Below, piece by piece: positions 34,160 to 46,769 of a DNA stretch of 64,000 nucleotides. Location: NCBI GenBank assembly GCA_038501785.1, contig JBAMJR010000025.1, forward strand, positions 8,020,001 to 8,084,000, written 5' to 3'. The stretch's first letter is position 1; every line of letters begins with the position of its first letter. Position numbers and translations under genes: made by a program. The stretch is from Myoxocephalus aenaeus. Its lineage: Eukaryota > Chordata > Actinopteri > Perciformes > Cottidae. The notes under the pieces were generated by a model, which saw nothing but the letters and a program-made list of their open reading frames with translations, was not told where the DNA came from and did no database searches.

Positions 34160-37100
34160 AGGCCCCAACCTATGGTCTGGACGATGGAGATGTGTACATG
34201 TCATCCTATGAAAACCGGTTCCGCCTCTTCAGTTCGGTGGAGTACGAGGGCCAGCTCTACATGACGCCACTAAGCTTCATAGAGTCCGTCACTTCGAATG
34301 AACCCAAGAGTGAGTGCACCTACTCAGCTGCTTCCACAATACTAAACATCCTCTGGTGGAAGGGAGGAATCATTACTGATGCTAGGGCTGAACAATTAAT
34401 CAATAAGTCTATTGACAGAAAATTAATTAACAACAGATTTGAGGATCAATTCATTGTACTAAAATGTGAGGATTTGCTCATCTTTCTAATGCCAACATGG
34501 GCTTTCTGGGGATTTTATTTGCGTTTTCTGTCATTTTATAGATCAGATAATTCATAAATAATCAGTAATCAATAACGGCAATAATCATCCACGCATCTGA
34601 AGAGCCTTGCAAATTAGAATGGTAATGAATTTGAAAGTGAAGGTAAATATTGGCGTTATCTGACACACAATCTTCTCACGAGAGGAAATATCAACAGAGT
34701 CTCTGGACCCTGATTTTTCAAGTTCTTGAGTGCCTAAGAAGGTTCCTAGGTTCCTGGAAAAAGTTCCTGCGTGGAACCGGGCGAATTCATTTCATCTACA
34801 AAGGCAGAGGATCACATTATTTCAAGCCTTCAAGTTTCCTTTCTTTTTTTTATGTGCTAAAAATTAGTTTAACACTTTTGCTATCATCAATCTTTTTGTA
34901 AGGGAAGGTGGTCGTTCCCTTCCCGAAGACTGCAGTGAGCTGCACTGCAGAAGCTACACTGCTTCTGTAAATCAGCCCCATTTGTCAGCTCCATTTGCCT
35001 AATTACACTTCCGTCAAGTCATCACATAAACCCTCTTCATCCTCTAATTACTAAATAAAAAGCCCTTGTGTTTCTCTCCTGGAACCTTACTCGTTGCTGA
35101 GGGCCTGTGAAGTGTCATCATCAGACAATAAGTTGCGGCTTGCAGAGCCTCAGTCATAACACCTACATAAAGATAGGCATCTTTCCCAGCAACCCCACTT
35201 TTATGGCTCATTTATGTGGCAACAAACTCGCAGAGACCCAGAGAGACCAAACGACTCAGCATGGATGCCATAAATGTAATGATAAGACATTCGGATCACT
35301 GCAATTGATTATGGTGGCAGGTGTGTGTGTGGCCTGCTGTAATGTTTTGGACTTGTCTTCAGTGGAATCTAATGAGGGCGGTAAGTAAGGGGCACTAATG
35401 TGCTAGCATACCGCATGCCATTGTTCTCTAATGTGTTGCAAAATAGCCGTGATGGTGTTTTATGGTTATACTGTGGCTGTAAAAAGAGATGTGTTTCTGA
35501 GAGGATGGTGGAGTTCTGGCCATTTAGAAGTGAACCATTAGAGTCAAGTGCCGTCATGTAAATTATTCATATCAGATCCATAAGGTATATTTTCATGAAA
35601 CAATACGTGAAAGGAACAAATACATGCTCACAAACTTCTCACAGCAAGCCATCGCGTGGCAATCATAATCCCAGTTTTAAGCACAGGCTCTAAAATGTGT
35701 CAGTGGAGGGTTATTGTCACAGTGGACAGTTTTATTCTTTCTTCCCTTTTACAACACCTCCATCTTATCTTCCGCTTTATTGACCATCGGAATGCGTTCA
35801 CCGAGACGTCTGTCCACGTAAAACACCCGTTTTCACTTTTGTTTCCCGGTTCTATATTCTTAATATAGAATTCACCGTTGAAATATGTTGGTATAAGTCG
35901 CCAGCGGTAGTCAGATCATTTACTTTGGGAAAAGTCATATTACCACACTGTAAAAAAACTGTGGTAAAACTACGGTAAAAAGTTGGCCTTCAAAACCTTT
36001 AACTCAAGTAAAAGTATGATCAGCTAATTTGGATTAAAGCTTCCAAAGTCATTGATCAGTCAAATGTTTCCCATCTGGATGAATTTGTTTTACTGCTGTA
36101 TATGTTTTAACTCCTTTATAAACTGTTGGCTAGTTTACTCGACAGATATGCATCATATTCTATAAGATCATATTCTATAAGATCATCATTCTGTTTGTGG
36201 GGTCGCTGGCTTTTCATGAGTTTTCAGCTTTGTGACGATGTATTCCAAGAGGCTTTTTAAAGAGTTTATTTCGCTGAAGAGGTAGAAAGAAGAATTTACT
36301 CAACCAATAGAGGTTTATCAGTTTATTAAACAAATTAGAAAATTTCCTTTTTACTGTCTAGGAAAGGTATGAAAAAGTATGATCTGAAATGTAACTAAAG
36401 CTCAGACAAATGTAGTAGAGTAAAAATAACAATATTTGCCTCTGAGCTGTAGTGCAGGAGAAGTATAAAGGTGCATGAGAAGTAAATACTCTTTGTATGG
36501 TTGTTTTGATTGCTTTGTTTTCTTATTTTTACTTATTTACCTGCTTAAATTTCTTTTTTTCTTTTTTCTTTATGGCCCACTTGACCAGATGCATGGTTAA
36601 TTTCCTATAATCTTTCTTACGTTTGAAGGTTGTTTTCTTGTTAAACTGTCAAAATGCCTAAATAAAATATCAAGTATAAAAAAAAAGTTTAAAAAAATAG
36701 AAAAGTAAATACTCAAGTTAATCACAAGTAGCTCCGATGTGAGTAAATGTACTGTAAAAGTCTTACAACTTGCACTAACTGTGCACCTTGTTTCCTTTAG
36801 GTAAGAGAGCATGGAAGTCCCTCACAAAAAAGGTGAGTTGTTCTGTCATCAAAGCCCTTGTTGCTGTTTCACAGAATCTCTTCATCTGTGTAAAACCTCT
36901 GTAATTACGGTAATGCCAACACACATTGCATTACTTTGTGATTACTCAGGATTTAGAAATGAATGAGTGATTTGGGATTTTCTTCTATTCTGTCAGGATT
37001 TAGACAAGATGCTGGCTGATACCCCGCCTGTTTGGAAAGGATCATCTAATTTGTTCAGAAATCTCCGTGAACGAGGTGAAGTAACCCGCTCGATCTGCTG

Positions 37101-40100
37101 CGGCTCACAAGCACCCATTGACTTTAAGTAGTTCCCCTTCAAGCTTTTATTTTGAAAGGCCTGGTCCAGAGTGTGCTCTGGTGGTGCGTGTCAACCTCAT
37201 ATAGACTCCAGAGCAGTGAGTGCGTTGTAAATACTATCTTATCTCTCCATCGCAACATGATGTAGATTTATTCTCAAGTAACCTCTGCATGGAACGCTCC
37301 ATTTAGTCTTTACATAACGATCCTGCGCACTTTCTTGAATAAAACATGCGATAAGTGTGAAGTTTCATGGAAGGAACTATATAATTTGGTACAAAGTATT
37401 GGGAAAGTGGGAAATTCCTTGAAAGAAGTTGTTCATTTAGTTTTGAATGCTTTATTTTGAATGCTTTTTTTAGTGCCAATGCACTATATATATATTTTTT
37501 TTTTTATTAATCTAGGTTGCACTAGCAATTAATAGAAATAATACATTTGACAACTTCTCTATTTTCCCTATAATTTATAGCAAATTGCAATAAATTATTT
37601 GGGAGATTGGAAAATGCTCTAAACATATGGATGTAAAATGGCGTCAAGTTTGCACATTTTGATCACAATGAAGACTGTTAGTGCTGAAACACTCAGATTG
37701 GGGTCATTTAATCAATTTGTTGACTATATCAATTTAAAACTATTTGGCATCCAATGCACCAGGAGAATCTTACTTTACTTTAAGCGGCTTGTGAAATACG
37801 ACTGCAACTCTTCGCCTGCAAACTCAGATTCCTAGCATTGAGAAAATTAAGTTGTTAGTGTGAGTGAAGATCTTTTTAAATATGCCCACCTGGGCCTGTG
37901 GCCTGCCGCTCAGTGTGCCAGTGGAGCATCAGATCTCACTGTTCTGCTCTCTCCTCTGTTGCTTTAGCTAAGTGCCAATGCCGGGATTTGGGGCTTTTAA
38001 TCCTGCTGTTAAACGTTGCGGCTTTGTCAGGGGGAAAAAAGGACTGGATTGATCTGCGAACAAAGCGTTGCTTTGGAGAATGAGGGAGCTGTTTGAACCC
38101 GACTATGTCGAGACACGTCCCACCGGCCACCCCCCTGATCACCACGGACATTATGAAGCCTAAGAATGGCATTGGATTACATCTCCGGGACTGCCACTCT
38201 GTATGAAGTGTTGCTGTGGAATTCTTTGTATTGTCTAACAACATCTACTTGAGCTCAGAGGCTGAGCTGCAGGGAGGAGGAGGGTCTCCCTCCAGGAGAG
38301 TGAAGGTGTGTGGTATTGGTGAAACATGGCTGGAATCTTAAAAGTTTTTTTTCTCTCTCTCCTCAACCCATTTAAGCTTTAAAAGGCTTTGAAGCCAGAG
38401 ATCTGTTGTCAGTATAAGGCCGTACCTGCCAAACAGAGAACTGGGATGACAAGAACTTTTTTCCCCAGATTAACTTTGTCTAATGGCATGCATCACTACT
38501 TTTCTTTTCACACCTCAGTTTGAACATGTGTTTCAAAAATGACATCTTTGTTTGCTAGTTTAGTTTTTTCCCCCTTTGCAGCAAACCCCTCCTCCCGTAC
38601 CTGACTTCTTTTCCCATAACACCCAGAGCAGTCACCCAGAACTATCTGCGCTCGATTCTCTATCTTCCCGAGCAAACAAAAGCTTGGGAATGCTTTCAGA
38701 GTCAGAGGGGAGAAGCCTCCAGAGTCGCCCGAGATGTCTCCTGACACTCACTCTTCCCTTCTCCGTGTCACACAACAAAGGGAGTTGAAGGACGCGACAC
38801 AAAAACCTGAATCGGCCATTCCCAATCAGTGACAGATCACTTGAGAATGTATTACACCTTGTTACCCAAACGCGATCAGAAGCCGTGGGCCCTAAATTTG
38901 TTTGGGTTTGTGTCCAGATAGGTCAGCTCAGTTGTAAAGCCTGTGTTTGTGTGAGGGGGAACACCAAGCACCAGGTAAAAGGCACCTTTTAAGATGTTAT
39001 CAGTGAGGGCAAGAGGATTACTCTTGTCTCAAGGCGTGCACTGTTTCTTTGGATGGCTTATTCATCTCGGGCGCATGACTTTGAACATCTGTAAACACCC
39101 TCAGCTCACCGGTTAATGCCATCGGATACGTCTTGTGTGGAAAAGGGGTCAGTTTAGCTTAGGTTTGTCAGCTTGACAATTCTTTTTGTTCTTTTTTCCC
39201 CAGGTGTCATCAGCTACACAGAGTATCTGTTCCTGCTCTGCATTTTAACAAGCAAGTGTATATTTTAACAGACTCAAAGGAGGATCATTTTTAAACGTAT
39301 TTAGAGATTAAAAAGGTGACTATCCATTGTAATTCCTTTTTTCCATTTGATTGCAGAGCCCCATGCAGGCTTCAGGATTGCTTTCAACATGTTTGATGCC
39401 GATGGGAATGAAATGGTGGACAAAAGGGAGTTCATGGTGGTGCGAGACTCGTTGATATTCAGATGTGATGAAATGCATTTGATCCATCGTGTCATATTTT
39501 GCATAATAACTTATCATCTCTTCACCAGCTAGAGGAAATTTTCCGTAAGAAAAAGGTCAGAAAGGAAGTTGCCGAAGATAAGCAAAGATATGCCATGAAG
39601 GTATGAGTTGTTTTCAAACTTGTAATGTATTAACAGCATGGCAAGCGCAATGTAAAAGGGGTTCCTGCTAATTATGAACACATGAAAGATTATTGCTAAC
39701 TTTGCAGTTCCCCTTATTGTTTTTTTCTTCTTCAGTTTTGTTGTTTTTAGCTTGACTTGTCTAAAGAAATGCCAGAAAAAGTGAGCAGCTAGCCAGCCAA
39801 AGGGCAGATATTGGTGGAGACTGAGTTGGTGTAGACTAGAACAGAGCTAAAAGAAGAGTGGATATTGGACTTATATTTGTACGGTGAAAGAAACGTGACT
39901 CTAAATCAATGCTCATGTTGCTCAGCGTCTGCTAGATGTGTAAACAAGTAACTGTTTGCTAACACTTTATATGTCGAGTCCTTTGAGCTTGGTCTGCTGC
40001 CCCCAAGTGGCCAAAAAGAATATTAATTTAAACCTGCATTCATTCATTTGGCCACTTGGGGACAGCGCAACAAACTGTTAATACAACAAGGACATATTAT

Positions 40101-41467
40101 CACTGGAGTTGATATGGCTCACATGTTTACACTTCAAGCAGACACAGACGAAAATTTGCATTTCTTTGGAGTTGTGTTTCTGCCAGCTGTCCAACATCCA
40201 GTCTTCTTTTAGCTGTTTGAGTCTCCGCTAAGTCCTGAGGGAAATATCTGCCTCTTTAGCTAATAACGACACCTAAACACCAGCAAGTTGCTCACTTTGT
40301 CCGTCTGCTGTTCGGTGATAAACAATGGGTTTATCAAAGCTTTGAAACAGTAAAGTTTTGGGCCTGAAAACAAAACAGTGAGCTGAAAGAAGCTAAACTA
40401 CGCCGTAGCGCTGACAGAGACAGAGTCAGGTGATTCTCTTTGGGTTCGTTACTATGAGTGACACCTTTTACACGCAGTCCTTTTATCCATTACTAATGCA
40501 GCTTAACATGCTTCTGCATCTTACATTTGAACTAATGTCTCAGGACTCGGGCTGCACAGAGGTGAATGTGGTCATACAGGGTAAAACATGTCTGAGGCTT
40601 TCATCTCTTTAGGGCCGCTTTGTGCCGCATGCAGGTGGATGTAAACAGGCAGAGCTGAACAGAGCGATAAGAGCGACTCTTTGAGGTGTTATCGCGCACA
40701 CACACAACATGGAGGAGCTTACTCTGCCGGGACAAACGTTAGCATCTCTGGACGGTCTTGCATTAATCTGAAGCCCGTATAACACATCAAACAGATCATT
40801 AGAATGGGCACTCTAGATTTGGAAACATAATGGTGCTTTTGCAAGAAGACAAAGTTGAGGGTAATGTCCCGTCATAGACATTTGACGGCTATGACTTGAA
40901 GAAAATCAATTGATGGCTTCAAAACTAATTTCCAACCAACTTCCTGTTCTAAAATACGCTGTGAATTATAAATGAATCTTCTCCCTCTGCTCGTTTTTAT
41001 TTCAGAGCCTGCAGCTGTATGGTCCATGCTCATCCCAGCCGCACAGTGTATGTATTGTTCTCCCTCCCTGAAGGGAAATGGAACCGTTCTGCTGTTGCAT
41101 GCATTTTTGACATGTGCTTTTCCAAAGCTGAAATTTATTTTACGCACAGAAAACCCCTGCATGTGTGTCTGTTAACAGAAGATAACCTCATAACAGGATC
41201 TAAAATACACCACTGCGTAATTCAAGCATTATCTTGTGTGTTTGCGTGTGTGTGTGTGTGTGTGTGTGTTTAGTGCAGATGATTCATGCACTTGCCTTTT
41301 GTCAGCATTGGGCGAGAGATTCCACCTCAAAAAGCTTTTACCTGAAGAAGACCCCCGTGTTTTATTTTTACAGTTTCTTGAGGAGTGGTATTTGGGCTCA
41401 GGTTACCTTTTGTGATGGGTTTGACCATGAAGATGCCAGTCAGAGAGGAACACTGTGAAGAGCACTC

Positions 41468-41523
<56 letters not shown>

Positions 41524-44500
41524 TGTTTGAAGACTTTACCTCTAGGTGTGTCTTTTTTTGTTTTGATTTCTGCTGTCGTACTGTAGGTACCTTTCCAGCA
41601 AAAAGTTCAAAAGTCAAAATCTTTTCAAAAACACGGGCTTTCCCCGAGAATGTTCTAATTACAAGTGTTTCGGGATCTTTTCATGGGATGAGTTGAGTAA
41701 CCGCGCGGCGCATTAAAGACTTGTTCCGTAATTAGCTGTGAGATCACGTCGTAAATCTCCCCTTCTCTCTCGCTGGTGAAAAGCGACGAGGCGCAGAGGA
41801 TGAGCTGTTTAATCAGCTGGCTCACATTCACCCTCAGGCTTGAGAAATGAAAAAAATAAAGAAGTTGATAAGAGAAATAAATATTATGAAATGAAGCAAG
41901 CCATACTTAGGAACACGTGTTGCCGCCAGCTGGCTGTTTCTGGTTGGCTGTGTGCTGATGTTGCTTTTGAATGAGGTGATGTCGAGACTTGAGCAACATC
42001 GGGAAGAAAGAAATGATGGGGTGAGAAAACAGAATGAGAAAGAGAGGTTTATAACCGGGAGTTGGAAATCCTAGTTTTTTTCTGAACTACTCAAGACAGA
42101 GTCCCTGTGATCTTTTCATTGCACATGACACAAATTACAAGAACATTGTTGTTGGTGGTGCCTCAGTGTAGCTGTAGTTAAAGTTGTCTCACAGCCGGCG
42201 GGAGAGTGAAAACAGTGTAAACTGTAATAATGATAATGATTGGTTAATCAGAGGTCGGGAGCCTGACCTCATGGGGGAAAATAACTCTTTTTGCTGCAGA
42301 CAAATCTGCACAGTCGTCTTTCTTTCCTTAAACTCTGAACCACAGACTGTTTATAAGACGTGTACCTAGTTGTCGTGACTTCACCCATTGGTTTGTGGAC
42401 TACAGTTTTGAAGTCTTGAGTTTGGAATTTTGTTGCCATTTAATGGAAGTGACCATATATGGGCCGTCGGGGTAAAGATGCCGTATATGTCTCTGGTAGC
42501 AACCTGTCAATCACAAGGTAGCCCCTACTTAATGGTCTATTTCACTCTAAATTGACCATCATTTACTAAATGAACATAGAAACTAGCTATTGAGACCATT
42601 AACTCATATTAACAATATTTACTGAGGTAATAAATCGAGTAAGAAGTAGTCTCCTTTTCTCTGAGACTTATTTTTTTGCAACCAGAGGAGTCGCCCCCTG
42701 ATGGCCATTAGAGGGAATGCAAGTTTAAGGCACATCAGCATTTTTCATAACCGGAGTGCATTTCTGAACACAAGAGTAGGCGAAACAATGTCTGAAAACT
42801 TGCATTTACCTCTCAGCTTAGCGTCAAATGATGACAACCTGGCATGAGCCACCCTTTGGCTCTCACGCCTTGCATGCTTTGGACATGTGTCGGCTGTGTC
42901 GGCTCAACGTGCTGCCAAGAGGCTGCATCATGGCTGCAGAGCGATGGGCCTCTCAGATACAGTCTGTTTCTGCCCTACTGTCCCTCTGTCTCTGATGTTT
43001 TTTTTTATCTGACTCTTCATCTTCTTTCCAGTCTGTGCATCTCTGTCTTCCTGCTTGCCTTCCAGTGCGATCCACGTTTTTCCGTCCGTCTTCCTTCTCC
43101 AGATGTGTTTTGTCTTCTAACAGCTGTGCTTCAACTGCTGCCACAGGTTCTTGAAAAAGACAGCCAGCATGTGGAGGCCCGGGGCATGTGGGATGTTCTC
43201 AGACGTGGCACAAGTCAAGTTCTGTTTTCTGATCTCACCGAGGTAGCCATGCCCTCATTACTTTGGTTATACGGTCAATACTGGGAACCAGCGGACTGTC
43301 CGTACGGAAGGGTCCATGTTAGCACTGTGGATTTATTTATTTAGTCTTAGTTAGCAAGAATAAATACTGACTAATATTTCCTCTGTAGCATGTTTAATGA
43401 ATCTATTGCATGGCACGTGTTTGTATCGTGCAGAAATGAGAAACACTGGCCCACTGTTTGGTTTCAGGCACAGTGAAAAATTAATCATTAACTCTTATTC
43501 GACAGCAGAATCTGGGTATGGCTATTAACTAAGATCTTTGCTTCAAGCTTCCGGTGTGGTTAGATTGTTAATGTTTACCTGGTGTTTCCATGATACACTC
43601 TTATAAACTTATAAAACAGCTCAGATTGGGATTTTTTTTGTAAATGTACTCATATGTTTGGATAAAACATTGCGACTTCAAGCTATGAGAAGTTATAATT
43701 AAGTTATTTCCCCTCTGTTAGCAGGTGAATGAAAAGACAGAGACAACGCTGCTGGTGCATTTCTTTGGGAAAAAAGGCAAAGCTGAATTGAAGTTTGAAG
43801 ATTTCTACGAGTGAGTAGAAAACCCCTTTGTTCACTGTGTGATAAATCAATATGTTCCCGAGAAAATGATTTTCTCACAGTGTAATAAGGTCATTAATCA
43901 TTTTCATGCCTCGGACGGCTAAACCGTCAGTGTTTTTTTTTTTTTTTTTTTTGCGACTTTGTTAAGTGTTCCTTTGTGGATGTGAGTTTGTGGCGGTGGC
44001 GTTATCTGTCAGCGGTCCGTCTCGCTCCTCCAGGTTCATGGACAACCTGCAGACAGAGATGCTCGAGATAGAGTTCCTCTCCTACTGCAAGGGCCTGCCC
44101 ACCATCAGCGAGGAAGACTTTGCTCGGATCCTCCTTCGCTACACCAACGTGGACGACGTCAGCGAGTATTTGGAGAACGTGCGCCACGGCTTGCCGAACG
44201 AAAAGGTGCGCCCTTTTTTTTCACCCTATCTGATTTGTCATAACATGTGATGACACGAACATGCTAAAACAGACGCTTCTTCTTTCTTGAACACAAATTG
44301 AAAGGATAAAAATAAAATGTTCAATTACAATGTGTGGTCTTAATAACGTGAATTACATGTTGCAGCTAATTCTCTGCCCAGTAAATCAAACATCACTATA
44401 TTTTTGACCAAATACCTCCATACCGATATTGCGACAATATTCCATGCCTGAGATTTTTTGATAAATAATCATCAAGAATGTGGATATAATGACTAAGCGG

Positions 44501-46615
44501 GTAATGAAAAATAATAGAACAGCTAGGTAGAACAGTCTAATTTGAGATATTTACATGCAGCCTGTGAAACCAGGAAAAGACAAGACTTATGCCACATGTA
44601 GTAGATTGTAATTAAGCCCTTGTTCCACGGCGTAACGCTCAGTAAAATAACAAATTGTTGTTTTTTTGGTGTGGTTTTTGTACAGCTTAAACACACTATA
44701 ATTTGTTAATTATTGTGCTTCAGACATCCTGCTAAGTCTTCATGTTTAGCACACACACATGTATGCTACCTTCTCATCTAACTCCCAGACAGAGAGTTTG
44801 TTGAACTATTCCCTTAAATGAGTTTGTTAGCTTTCATCGACTTGCACTCTGTCGTTTTGTGTGAGCGTGGGAGCATTTATTTATCTGTTGAGTGAAGCAT
44901 CCTCATTTTAAGCTTTGATTTGTTTCCCCTCTTGGCGCGCTGAAAAGACGGCGGCAGCTCCTCGAGTAGCCTGTTGCTAGATCTCCATTGACGATGAAGT
45001 GGGTCTCGTCGTGAGGGGCTAAGAGATATTTTATGGCCCTCTCCTTGTTAAAACAGCAAAGCGACAGCGATTAGTCATTACTCCGTTTGTTAGCCCGTGT
45101 GTGCTGCCTGCTTGGCGAGGCCCCCGGCGAGAGAAGGAGCTCGTAGCTGCGGGACGGTTGAGTGGAGATCAATGGACTCAGTGTTTGAGTCATCAGCCAA
45201 GCCTGAGATGTTTGGGGATTCATCACTTTTGTTGTTTTTGTTTATTCAAGTATCAGGTTAATCTGCCTTAGAAAAGTCTGCAAACGGGCCTGACCTCTTT
45301 CCAAAAGCTACAATCTTCCCCCCGCTGCTGACAGCTCAGCGTGTCCATACTGCACAGGGGAAAATCCAGCAATGTATACTCTGTCTGTTTGGGTGTGTTA
45401 TCTATCTGCTGGCTTCAAGGTCCCACACACACTAAAGGATTCCCCCGCAGGATGAAAGGAAGCAGACGATGTGCCGGGTGAATCGTAGCGCTATCCTTTT
45501 TGCTGGAGTGTTGACACACGCAGCTGCTCGCTAACATTTTCTCGCATTGCATCTCAAAAGCTTTGTGTTTCGTGGATATAAAAAGGTGTCGTTTTGTTGT
45601 CGTCATCTCTTCGCAGGGAATCACCTTTGAGGAGTTCAGGTCCTTCTTCCAGTTCCTCAACAACCTGGAGGATTTTACCATCGCCATGCAAATGTACAAC
45701 TTCGCCAACCGCTCCGTTGGTCAAGGTGAAGACTTGCAGTCTGTAGTCACAATGCTTTCAAATGGTTTAGCTTTGCTTTTCTGTTGTAAGTCAATCAAAT
45801 GAGGCAAGCAAACCATCCAGGTGACCCACAATCTGTTCGATCTTATCTCAAGCTAAAGTAATGTAAATATTGGTAGCAAACGCCGGTAATAAAGACTACT
45901 CTCCTACTTCTCCTTCCCTTCCAGAGGAGTTTACCCGCGCCGTCTATGTGGCCACGGGCATCAAGCTGAGCCGCCACTTGGTCAACACGGTCTTCAAGAT
46001 CTTCGACGAGGACCGCGACGACAGACTCAGCCACAAGGAGTTCATCGGCGTCATGAAGCAGCGGCTGCACCGCCGTGGCGGGGTGAGACGGCAGAGGCCA
46101 TGTGTCGCTCTTTTATGACTCTGGAGGTGACAGAGGTGTCGCTGTCTTGTCTCGGCAGCAGCACTGGCTGATGTGAATGACACCGGCGTTGTTAATCTTT
46201 ATGAGCTACTTCTTAATGTCAAAAAGAGGGTGCCACAAAGAGCTCACACGCGGACACGTGGATGCAAAGCCAAGTCAGATTTAACAGGGTGGAGGAAAAA
46301 AAGACCAATGTGGGTTGTTGCTGAGCACAGACATATGGCTTTATTTTCAGAACAGAGTACTTAAGCAGCTATTAGCATCACAAACACCAATTACAGCTCT
46401 CAGTAAGCGCTAATTATGTCTCTTTTTTTCTTTATGTGCTGGTAGACTTAAGTTGCTCCACACCACAATGTCTAAATTACACTCCTGACACTTTTTATTA
46501 CTAAAACACATCTCATCTCTGAGTCGGCAATTAGGGATTTTTGTGAAATTATACTGCCATCTAGTGGGACACCATGACACTGACCCTCTAACAGCATTTC
46601 TCTCTCTTTCTCCCT

Positions 46616-46701
<86 letters not shown>

Positions 46702-46769
46702 GCGTCAGAGGGGAGGAGAAGTTCACCTCCTTTAAGTCCTGCATGAGGAAGGAGCTCTCAGGCAAATAG
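32267..46769 (+). CDS. micu3: Mitochondrial calcium uptake family member 3 (MICU3)
   Basis: Fourteen exons join into 493 codons plus stop: 32267-32554, 34162-34309, 36801-36832, 36997-37075, 39204-39251, 39357-39439, 39529-39600, 41006-41047, 43147-43242, 43725-43810, 44034-44205, 45617-45725, 45925-46082 and 46701-46769. MICU proteins sit in the mitochondrial intermembrane space and gate the calcium uniporter. The N-terminus is Arg- and Ala-rich with a hydrophobic Ala/Val stretch and YYYRRS, fitting a mitochondrial leader. Two canonical EF hands are complete: loop DADGNEMVDKRE (about residues 212-223) and DEDRDDRLSHKE (446-457). Other family signatures are VWKGSSNLFRNLRERG, LLVHFFGKKGKAEL and FEEFRSFFQFLNNLEDF. 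Human MICU3 is about 530 residues. Oddities: the exon 5 donor is GC (AAGCAAGT), exons 2 and 14 have acceptors against dinucleotide repeats, and the stop codon ends exactly at a donor-like GTAAAG. The segment between FSDL and LLVHFF is about five residues shorter than I remember for human. Exon 9 and 10 borders are the least certain. Confidence 0.95.
33075..33153. repeat. Compound (CA)n(TA)n microsatellite in micu3 intron 1
   Basis: About 18 CA units are followed directly by about 21 TA units. Intron 1 (32555-34161) otherwise holds no recognised feature apart from the TG tract at its 3' end. Confidence 0.9.
34119..34154 (+). repeat. (TG)n tract at the micu3 exon 2 acceptor
   Basis: About 18 TG units run into TTTGCAG, the exon 2 acceptor. 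UG repeats at an acceptor are a known binding context for TDP-43 and CELF proteins. Confidence 0.85.
34310..36800. other. micu3 intron 2, no other gene seen
   Basis: About 2.5 kb. The part at 35105-35335 is unique-looking with balanced composition and could be a conserved element. A tandem duplication of ATCATATTCTATAAG lies near 36151-36183. The rest is AT-rich and unremarkable. Confidence 0.4.
37076..39203. other. micu3 intron 4, no other gene seen
   Basis: About 2.1 kb of AT-rich sequence. The open frame at 37936-38244 on the minus strand has no domain or splice support. Confidence 0.4.
39601..41005. other. micu3 intron 7 with a probable dispersed repeat
   Basis: Most of 39730-40700 reads like a dispersed fish repeat of unknown class. 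It contains a perfect inverted pair CCCCAAGTGGCCAAA (40001-40015) and TTTGGCCACTTGGGG (40047-40061). The words AAGTGGCCAAAAAGAAT also occur near 18.15 kb, supporting a repeat family. Confidence 0.4.
41245..41520. repeat. (TG)n and (CA)n microsatellites in micu3 intron 8
   Basis: A TG tract at 41245-41270 and a longer CA tract at 41469-41520 lie 200 bases apart and are inverse in sequence. Intron 8 (41048-43146) has no other recognised feature. Confidence 0.85.
43933..43952. repeat. Poly(T) tract upstream of micu3 exon 11
   Basis: Twenty T in a row, about 80 bases before the exon 11 acceptor. Confidence 0.8.
44206..45616. other. micu3 intron 12-side interval (intron 11), no other gene seen
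   Basis: The block at about 44925-45220 is unique-looking and GC-balanced and could be a conserved regulatory element. The rest is AT-rich. Confidence 0.35.
46617..46699 (+). repeat. (CA)n microsatellite forming the acceptor of micu3 exon 14
   Basis: About 41 CA units end directly in CACACAG, the acceptor used for the last coding exon at 46701. No separate polypyrimidine tract lies between repeat and exon. Confidence 0.9.
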
